Shown piece by piece: positions 56,188 through 64,000 of a stretch of 64,000 nucleotides of DNA (positions are counted from its first letter, which is position 1; each line of letters begins with the position of its first letter). The notes under the pieces were generated by a model. It saw only the letters and a program-made list of their open reading frames with translations, searched no databases and was not told where the DNA came from. Source of the DNA: Ashinkailepas kermadecensis (taxonomy: Eukaryota; Arthropoda; Thecostraca; Neolepadidae); assembly GCA_034440615.1 (NCBI GenBank), contig JAOTOM010004685.1:150001-214000 (forward strand). The letters run 5' to 3'. A program made the position numbers and the translations under genes.

Positions 56188-58120
56188 ACATAGGAGCTGG
56201 TCTTATCCCAGCACTGACTAGGGTCTTGGCTGAACACAGCATATCACCAGATTCTTTTTTGCCAGGGAGCCCTTTGGGCTGATATTGTGGCTGCAACTGC
56301 TGCCAAGATGAGGTCATCCCCCATTGATTCCCCATGGAAACTTAAACATCTCAGGAGGGCCACAGGCCATGTTAGGAGCCACAACTCTCCTGTCCACTCC
56401 CTTGAATCAACATTAAATCACAAAACATTTGGATTCATTTGTGCTTTCGTGTGCTATAGATTTTTGGACTTTTTATTCTGAATACAATGCTGATGAACAT
56501 GATTTTGCACACCTCTTATTTATTTATTTCATGATACATACCCTCCATGCACAGTGGCTATTATGGACAGGCTGTGCATAACTGCAGATATTTACAAAGA
56601 AAGGATAGATTTGGAGTCAATTGTGGGAGCAGATGCACAACAAACATTCACATACCACCATAATACAATATCCATATCACTATCTGCACTACACACACCT
56701 TACTTACTACTCATAAATATTGCATCAGAAAAAAACAAAAGTCCATGCAACACATTAAAGCACAAATTCAAATATTATTATGCTCTAAGGTATTCATGGG
56801 ACAAGTTTTACACACATCCATCCACAAACAGTTTTACCTACAGGAAGCAAACAAAGGGTTAGGTTTGGTTAAGTTAGGTTTTTATTTCTTTGTTTAAAAA
56901 AATTCCTTCAAAAGCAGGTTAGGCTGAGTTTGGTCAGGTTAGGTTAGTTTTTAAATTTGGAAAATTTGGAGAAAGAAAATGTTCAAACATTTTCCATTCT
57001 TAAAATAATTTGTTTTCTTACATGGAAGGTTAGCCTAGGTTATGCTAAGTTATGATGCATTTTTACTTCTTTTGAATGCTATTTGTATGCTACATTACCC
57101 AACTATATGCCTCCTTTTGTGTATATTGTTGTGTTAGTATGAGTTTGCAGAGGACATGAATGGTCACATCATGTCAACCACATTCATAAATGTTGCACTG
57201 AAGCATAAATATGAAGAATTCAAAAATTACCTAAGAGTGCAAATTTACCCATAATCCTGCATTCAGCTAGAATATCTTCATATCCATTGCAACACTGCTT
57301 TTCTTTAACCTTCATGGCAAGAGGAAATTAAGCATCTACCTGCAGGCTACCTAGATAGATAGGTAGTACCTGCATAACCTACCCATTCCATGGAAGCCAA
57401 GTTAAGCTTCATACTTAAATGGCCCATAGGAATTGCCTATGTCCGAAAACATTCCCATTTCACGCGAAATATTGAGAAGCAACACCACAAAGTTGGTACA
57501 TGCTCATTTAGCAATCCTGGCTACATCGATATCCCTACCAAACCAAGGTACCTAGTTACTATCAAGGTACGCAAGCAAATGGGTTAAATAAGGGCGGGTC
57601 TAATGACTTTGATATGCACAGACAATACCATGGGCACAGACCAAGGCCCTTAACATACAACTAGACACAGAGGCCGACAAAATACGCGGCAGAATGCGCA
57701 ATGTTTTGTCTTTAATGCGTCATGTAAATTATTCACTGGAATTCGTGTTGCTATAGCAACAGCATAGCAGCTATACAAACAGACACAGGGTCCGAATGTC
57801 TAGGCATTTGAATGTCCAAAGATCATAATGTCGAACAGCCGAGAACACTGGTGGTCTTGTACGCGACAGAAGGTACAAGGTGCAGAATGTCAAATGAAAC
57901 AGAATGTGGACGTTCATATCCTCCAAAGTTCATAATTTCCAAATTGGAAGTCCCAAAACTTGGAAGTAAATTCAAAACATGGAATCCAACTTCCAAAATA
58001 AACCGGATAGGTGTTCGTATTTTCAAAAGTTCAGAACTTCAAATTTGGAAGCTAGCTTGCAGCTTGGAAACGACTTTCCAAAGCATGGAAGTTAGATTCC
58101 GAATTGGAGTCAACTTTCCT

Positions 58121-58207
58121 CCCGCGGCCCACCGGCGAAGCAGTGTGGGCGGCGCCATTAGCCGTGATCGTGCATAAAGTGCGTCGAGAACCACCCAATA
58201 AACATCG
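58121..58207 (+). mobile_element. 5'-truncated copy of the same SINE
   Basis: About 85 bases matching the body of the 783-957 SINE (accggcgaagcagtgtgggc, then gaaccacccaata), without the tRNA head. It sits within a degenerate ggaagtt-rich stretch; agtcaacttt and agtcaacttc on either side may be a target duplication or just the local repeat. Confidence 0.75.
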
Positions 58208-59136
58208 CAGTCAACTTCCCAAAATTAGAAGTTGACTTCCAAGAGCTGGAAGGTTAGGTTAGGTTACGTCAAGTTAGGCTAGGTTCCCATCCGGGCTACT
58301 TCGGAAGTTCACTTTCATTGTTTGGAAGTTGACTAGATTATGAAGATGTAGTTACGAAGATGTTGTTATGAATATGTCTTGTTAGGGGTGCAATATAACC
58401 CAATCAAGTTGACGCACCCTAAAACCTCAATAATCATCATAACTAGATTACGATGAAACTCAAGGTTTTTATATACGATACGTTTTCAGCGCGCCGAAAT
58501 CATCCTAGGTAGCATGGCATTTTTTGGTTCACCCAGCCCATTAAGACAATCCTGGCAGCGCTACCGCATGATAGTTCCGACTTCGGGAAACGGGGTGGGG
58601 TCACATTCCCAAACTTCGTGAATTCTAGCCATGTTCCTGTGACATCTCATATAAAAATTAGGGTCACGGTCCTCTTGCTCCCTCATCTAAAACCATTGAC
58701 AATACCCATCTCCATTGTCATTCATTCTTTTTTTTAACATGACTGAACAGTCCTATGCAGAACTACAACTGATGTAGTAATGAATTCCTGTTGAACATGA
58801 TCACAAACTCACAGTATTTTCACCTCATAGTGTATATCAGAAAGAGAAGCAAAACATTACAATACCTCTCCACCATACTCATTGAAGTGAACACACCTAT
58901 GCAAGATCATGCTGCCAGTGCTATTCATTAACATACAATATTGCAATTTTCACATATTACACTGACATGGTACAATTATCATGCAGATGAGCATTGTGCA
59001 GAAAACTGCACTTCTTGCTGTATACACATGGTTGGAAAGACCTCTGTATGAAACACCACCACGTTAAAAGAGCAAAGCTGCATAAAATGTCATGTTGAAA
59101 CAGACCTACAGCTCTGATATGATGAACATGAGACAG

Positions 59137-60086
59137 TCACAGCATCCGCTGGTGTGACCTGATGGTGGAGGGCGGCGGCAGGGTGGCGGTGGGCACCACC
59201 ACCTCCGCCCTCACCTCGCCCACTGCCCCGTCGCTACCGTCCAGCTGGTCCAGCTCTCCGGCAGGCTTGAGCACTATGGAGCGCGAGCCGTCCGGCAGCA
59301 GCACCGTGTCCGTGCTGTACACCCCCTGCGGCAGCGTGAACTCGGCCATGTCCTCGCCCACCGAGTACACGCGCAGCAGGGTGGACTCGTCCGCCAGGTA
59401 GGCCACCTGGTCGCCAGCGGCCGCCAGGCCGGCCAGGTACGGACCCGGCTCGGCCGCCTCGGCCGGCGGCTCCTCCTCGTCGTCGGCGGCGGCCGCCTTG
59501 TCGGCGCTGCCGGCCGACTGCGGCGCGCCGTCCGTGGCGAGGCGCGCGATCAGCCGCGTGCGCGTGCGCACGTTGTGCACGGCCGTCATGTGGCGGCGCA
59601 GGTGCGACATGCGCTTGTACGCGTGGCCGCAGTAGCACTGGTAGGGCCGCGTGTCCGAGTGGATGCGCATGTGCCGGTTGAGCGAGCTGCTCGTCTTGAA
59701 CGCCTTCTGGCACTCGGCGCACACGAACTGCTTCTCGCTGGTGTGCACGTACAGCTGGTGGTCCTTGAGCGCGCTGAGCGTGTGGAAGGCGGCTGCGCAC
59801 TGGTCGCACACGTAGCGGCGCGCCAGCTGCCGGTGCGCGGCGATGTGGCGGCGCAGGTTGGTGCTGCTCGGGTTGGTGAAGTCGCAGTGCGGGCACCGCT
59901 CGGGCGAGCCGCTCTCGCCGTGCGCGCGCGCCAGGTGCTTGCGCAGCGCGAAGTGTGCGCAGAACTGCGCGCCGCACTGGTCGCAGATGAGCTGCGGTGC
60001 GCGCGAACAGAGCGAGCGGCGCAGGTGGCGGTGCAGGTGGCCGGCTGACTCAAACTCGGTGTGACAGCGCGAGCACTCCAGTGACG
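59137..60086 (-). CDS. Zinc-finger gene exon e (3' terminal, with stop)
   Basis: Acceptor TCTTGTTGCAG. Six fingers: LECSRCHTEF (C2HC-like), LICDQCGAQF, ERCPHCDFTN, YVCDQCAAAF, FVCAECQKAF, and YQCYCGHAYK, which has only one residue between its cysteines. Then an AADDEEEPPAEAAEP acidic linker and a C-terminal domain with EFTLPQGVYSTDTVLLPDGS. Stop TGA at 59137-59139. Strong GC bias (about 70%) compared with the AT-rich flank. Confidence 0.88.
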
Positions 60087-61218
60087 CTGCAACAAGACAG
60101 AAATTCAACACACCGGTGACTCATACTTGTAGCCATCATTTTGAAACATTGAGCAATTTGAATGCCATGCTATGTGATTAACATGTTATATACACGTTGT
60201 CATCGGTGGTAATAGGCGATATTCAGCAAAACACAATTTGGGGAGTGTTTTCGACGGCTGTAAATATATACTAGTTCAAGCACGAAACAAGTTATGATTC
60301 CACACATAACTATAGTTGTACACAAAGCGAGAATTTACGAAAGCATTTCCACAAAGAGGAAGCAAACAGCGCTACCCTCTCCCGATCTAAACAAGCTCAG
60401 CAAGGTATGGACGCAAAGGGGACGCTGAAGGACAGCAGGCATGAGCAGCAAATGCAGTTGAATTGGGATGATGGACGGCTTATCACGGAAGTTCCTCAGC
60501 ATAACGGGCAGCGACGTAGGCCTGCCCACCTACAGCACCTTTCCATAGCTAAACATTGCACAACATATCCGAGTCCCACCGAGAACACGACACCGTAGCG
60601 ATTCAAATACTGAAGCGTTCTCCCTGAGACTCATATAATTGCAGCTCTAAATTCAATGATAAACCATTAAGTTTCAGGCCTTCAATGTATTATGTACAAA
60701 AGGTCTTCAATAAGCCTTCAGCTATTGTCTTCATCACAACGTGATCATGATCACGTGATTTTGAACATAATATATTCAAGTATTGAGACTTAACGTGTTT
60801 ACCGTTGATTTAGAGCTGCACTGCAGTATGGACATGCTCAGACAAGGATCTCGCATGTCCATGGACGCCCACGCTCCCTCGATCATTATTTAAATACGTT
60901 TTTGATCGTCCGTTTATGGTTCCTGACATGTTCACCTAGCTGTCTCTTGGCCCCCACTGAACACCCCAAAACAATCCTAACAAGATTGCCGACTTTTTGT
61001 GCTTCCCTGCGTCCTCTCTTGCCGTGATCTGCCCTCCAGTGTGCCGGCCGCCACCACTGCCTTTCCAGCGGCAGCAGGCGCCGCGCCAGCGCCATCCCAC
61101 CGGCCGAGGCGGCGGCGCCAGCTCACCGCACACCGCGCAGCACATCCCTGCCTGCCGGGCGCGGCACGGGAAGCCCTCGCCGGCCACCTTCCTCCACGCC
61201 GCCCAGGCGGCAGCTCAC

Positions 61219-61456
61219 CGTCCGGGTGTTTCTCCAGGTGCTGGCTGAGCTGGACGTGCGCCCAGAAGGTGGCGCCGCACACCTCGCAGCGGTGGCGCGC
61301 CAGAGACTCGGCCGCGACGTCGGGCTGCACGTTGTGCGCGCTCTGCATGTGCGCCGCGTAGCCGGCCTGCGCCACGAACGGCCGCCCGCACAGGGCGCAG
61401 TCGTACTGCTCGTGCAGCTGGCGACGGCAGCGCCCGGTCAGGTGGCGGCACAACAG
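61219..61456 (-). CDS. Zinc-finger gene exon d
   Basis: Acceptor ACGTGGCAG, donor GGACG/GTGAGC, phase 1 out. Begins LLCRHLTGRC, extending the previous finger, then YDCALCGRPF ... HMQSAH and HRCEVCGATF ... HLEKH. Confidence 0.85.
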
Positions 61457-61542
61457 CTGCCACGTCAGGTCAGCTGACGGTGCAGGGATGATGCCACGTC
61501 AGCTAACATCAGGTCAGCCGACCATACTGGAGCTATGTCAGG

Positions 61543-61775
61543 CAGCGTTGGAAATACCCGGCTGTTTTGGATGCCCTCTCCGCAGAGGGCGAGTGTGCGC
61601 TTAGGCCCTTCTTTCACGTTGCCGTCAAGGTTGACCGAACGACCTTGACCGGTCGCCGCACGGTTCCCTGCCACGAGAGCGAGCAGGCCGGTCGGGTGGC
61701 AGCGCACAAGAATGGACTATGCCACTTCTGTTCTCCGGAGCGTACATCAAGAAGTGCCCAGTATTTCCGACCCTG
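61543..61775. mobile_element. hAT-type MITE, copy 2
   Basis: A 233-bp relative of the 11.3-kb element, in the same orientation on the plus strand. Ends CAGCGTTGGAAATAC and GTATTTCCGACCCTG. The flanks ATGTCAGG and ATATCAGG form an 8-bp duplication with one change. Lies in the zinc-finger gene between exons c and d. The shared core includes aggcccttctttcacgttgc. Confidence 0.87.
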
Positions 61776-61974
61776 ATATCAGGTCGGCTGAGGTACATGG
61801 ATCACACCAGGCCAGCTCACTGTGCAAGGGTCATGTTAGGTCCGCTGACGGTACAAGGGTCAGGTCAGGTCAGCAGACCGTACACGGATAATGTCAGGCC
61901 AGCTGCCTGGATGGTCTTCTTCCGTCCCCTACCATCACCCTGTATTGTAGGCACTACTGGCTGTCTCACCATCC

Positions 61975-62112
61975 CTCCCCTCACCCTGCGGCGCCATAGA
62001 CACTACTGGTCGCCACATCACAGCTGGCTGTCACACCCTCCCTCCCTCACCCTGCGGCGCTGCAGACACCACCGGTCGTCACACCACTGCTCTCACCCTG
62101 CGGTGCTGGAGG
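61975..62112. repeat. About 62-bp repeats of the zinc-finger exon c donor
   Basis: tcaccctgcggcgc followed by agacac(t/c)ac(t/c)ggtcg appears twice downstream of exon c. It matches the exon's own end tcaccctgcggtgctgg. Each copy carries CGCAGG/GTGAGG, a good donor. Confidence 0.8.
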
Positions 62113-62261
62113 TACTGCTGGTTTCTGCGGAACCGTTTGTGGCAGGTGTCGCAGCTGTACGGCTCGTGGCCGTGCTCGCGCTGCTCGTGCTCCAGCAGTC
62201 TGTGCTTGTGCACAGTCATTTCACAGCGGACACACTGCACGTCGTCCTTTGTCGCGTGTAC
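62097..62261 (-). CDS. Zinc-finger gene exon c
   Basis: Acceptor TCTGCCAG, donor CGCAGG/GTGAGA, phase 0 at both ends. Completes the finger begun in exon b (VH), then VQCVRCEMTV ... HEQREH and YSCDTCHKRF ... LQHRR. Two further copies of its 3' end with donor lie just downstream (61.98-62.08 kb). Confidence 0.85.
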
Positions 62262-62533
62262 CTGGCAGACAGGGTGAGCGGGATCAGAACGGCGGGCGAC
62301 GTGAGCCCACTCAGACGACACTGCACGTCGTCGTCGGAGGCTAGCTTGGTTCTTGTACGGATCTCGTGGCGTTGTTGGCAGCAGAAATACACCACACGAC
62401 TTGGAGACAGGAATCTTGGAAAAACGTCAAGTGGCAGACAATGAACGTTACTGCTAAGCAATTAACCTATTGCAGGCGAACGTTCGAGGAATGTCTCCAT
62501 TAACTGCCACCCAAACAACAGTCTCCACGGTAC

Positions 62534-62777
62534 CTTGGTGTGCATGAGCCACGAGCGTTTTTTCATGAACCTCTTGGGGCACTTATCGCAGGCGAACCAC
62601 TTCTCGCACTCGCGGATTTTGTGCTGGTGGCGCATGTGCTTGACCAGCGCCTTCCTGCTGGACAGTCGCTCGCCGCACTTCACGCACGCGTTGATCGCGT
62701 GGCCGGCCAGGTGGCGCCGATATGGCAGCTCCATGGTGAAGCGCGCCCCGCAGTCGGCACACACGAGCGCGCTCACA
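62534..62777 (-). CDS. Zinc-finger gene exon b
   Basis: Acceptor CCCGGCAG, donor ACCAAG/GTACCG. Three fingers: LVCADCGARF ... HLAGH, NACVKCGERL ... HMRHQH, and FACDKCPKRF ... MHTK. The second zinc His of the last finger is supplied by exon c. Confidence 0.85.
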
Positions 62778-63625
62778 CCTGCCGGGAGCAGGTGAGCGCT
62801 TCCAAATCTGGCGGTGGCCGGTTTGGGGGTGGCATTCCATCGCTGGTCGTGCATCAGCAGCAGTGGCTGCGGCCGGGGCTGGCGACAACGAGTGAATAAT
62901 AGCTCAGTTACACCACCAGAGAACAATGTCCATCGGTTTGTGACTTTTGTGACGTTCAGCTTCCCAGCTATATCTGTCCAATGCGCGGCACATATGGCAA
63001 TCAGCTATGCAACCAAGTCGAGAGTACATTGCTAGTACAACGGGAGCATGGGCTAGTTGAATGCATGCCTGTTACGGGAACTGGTTGAAGCATGTTCAAG
63101 CAACAAGTACGCCCTTCAGTGGGGACGCAGCGGGAGGAAATGTCTGCCAACGAACACTGTTAAGTACGTGGGGAGGCAATCGGTTCTACACCCCAACCGA
63201 ATACGGATGTTGACACGAAGTATCATCTCCGAATTCAAAGGCTCGAGATTTTGCTCTCCAAATCCAGTATTCCAAAACATACATCAGGCGCTGTCGATGT
63301 GCACGGCAAACTGAAAGCCTTAACCATTTTCATTTCATTGACTTTCTTATTTTATAATTACCTTCGCCGGCTCCTCTTAATAAGAGACTGACTTAATAAG
63401 AAGACTGGCATCGAAACCATTGCATACAATGCCGCATCCCTGTCCGTCGTACCCGACGCAACATAGTTGCGGATGTACGACGGCTACGACGGCTACCTGA
63501 CACAGCTACAGTATGGAGATTTCGCTCGTGCGGAGCATAACATACTCGCAAGTAAAACAATGGACTTGATAGACCGACACCAGCGATCGGCGGCGACCGG
63601 GCTGGCGACGCGCGCGTCACGCCAC

Positions 63626-63845
63626 CTTGGAAGCAGGTGCGCTTGTGGTAGAGGAAGTAGGCGTGCGTGGTGAGCTCCTGGCGGCAGGAGCGGCAGCAGA
63701 CGGCGCCCTGCTCGTGCTCCCACTTGACGTGCAGCACCATGGCCTTGCGGTGGCCGCACTGGCGGCCGCACGTCGCCACCGGGCAGAGGTAGCGCTCCGC
63801 GCCGCGCCGCTTCTTGGCCGACAGCGACGGCGTCGGCCGGTCCGC
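63626..63845 (-). CDS. Zinc-finger gene exon a
   Basis: Acceptor GTCGCGTCGCCAG, donor TTCCAAG/GTGGCG, phase 1 out. A Lys/Arg-rich stretch (SLSAKKRRGAERYL) that may act as a nuclear localisation signal precedes a finger C-PVAT-C ... H-VKWE-H. A second zinc module follows (VCCRSC ... YHKRTC). Confidence 0.75.
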
Positions 63846-64000
63846 CTGGCGACGCGACGGCTCACGTCACCGACGGACACGGCACGCGACGGCTCATGTC
63901 ACCGACGGACACGACACGCGACGGCGGCTCGGTGCCGGGCGGCGCCTACCCGCCGGCGCAGATCAGGCTCCAGAGCAACGTTTGGTTGGTTGTTTGGGTT

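Larger units (their letters stand above)
55139..59136. other. Spacer between the zinc-finger gene and CEP290
   Basis: AT-rich. Must include the CEP290 promoter and any 5' untranslated exon. Contains the foldback at 56.1 kb, scattered aggttaggtt tracts (56.87-57.03 and 58.25 kb), ggaagtt-rich degenerate repeats (57.93-58.34 kb), the SINE fragment and a gacgcaccctaaaacc block at about 58.41 kb. No coding frame could be supported. Confidence 0.6.
59137..63845 (-). other. C2H2 zinc-finger gene span (five exons, 5' end off the window)
   Basis: Five minus-strand exons with matching phases encode about 12-13 zinc fingers, mostly C2H2 with some C2HC-like or spacing variants. The last exon carries six, followed by an acidic Ala/Glu-rich linker and a C-terminal domain with no recognised motif. 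One finger is split by an intron: exon b ends MHTK and exon c begins VH, restoring H-x3-H. Linkers are not the TGEKP type, so this is not a tandem KRAB-like array. Nuclear, probably DNA-binding, by family only. I do not recognise the orthologue. Transcription runs toward the CEP290 5' end on the same strand, with 4 kb between them. Confidence 0.8.

Noticed and set aside
56870..57040. Telomere-like aggttaggtt tracts
   Set aside because: Short, interrupted and AT-diluted; not a (TTAGG)n array, and only weak support for an interstitial telomere.
57812..58177. 121-codon plus-strand ORF
   Set aside because: Runs through degenerate ggaagtt repeats and into the SINE fragment; no domain.

Overview
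The window is animal (metazoan) nuclear DNA. Its genes are split into many GC-rich exons separated by AT-richer introns with GT/AG borders. It carries several kinds of eukaryotic mobile element and a very large amount of tandem repeat. An invertebrate, perhaps a crustacean, would fit the Penelope-like element, the tRNA-derived SINE and the hAT-type MITE; no marker fixes the species.

Layout. (1) About 0.5-55.1 kb, minus strand: one gene read as a CEP290 (centrosomal/ciliary transition-zone coiled-coil protein) orthologue. I assembled 33 exons by reading frame, splice sites, intron phase and recalled collinearity with human CEP290. They code for roughly 1,830 residues; the C-terminal part (about 430 residues in human) lies beyond the left edge. 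(2) 20.7-22.5 kb, plus strand: an intronless 600-codon arylsulfatase B-like gene, nested antisense in the 11.5-kb CEP290 intron 22. (3) The same intron holds a decayed LTR retrotransposon (16.8-19.4 kb) flanked by two oppositely oriented Penelope-like 3' fragments (15.7-16.8 and 19.4-19.9 kb). (4) 55.1-59.1 kb: AT-rich spacer with short degenerate repeats and a truncated SINE. (5) 59.1-63.8 kb, minus strand: at least five exons of a C2H2 zinc-finger gene with about 12-13 fingers; its 5' end lies beyond the right edge.

The most unusual signal is the relation between tandem repeats and splice sites. At no fewer than eight exon-intron junctions in CEP290, and one in the zinc-finger gene, the adjacent minisatellite contains repeated copies of the junction itself: the splice donor or acceptor plus a piece of neighbouring exon. 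At exon 8 the acceptor plus the first ~41 coding bases occurs seven times. The spacings there are all multiples of three and the frame stays open, so alternative acceptor choice could add repeat units to the protein. A similar in-frame situation occurs at exon 30. At exon 9 the duplication seems to have damaged the original donor.

The genes have no evident operon-like relation. CEP290 acts at the ciliary transition zone, ARSB in lysosomal sulfate-ester breakdown, and the finger protein is a presumed nucleic-acid-binding regulator. What joins the first two is physical nesting.
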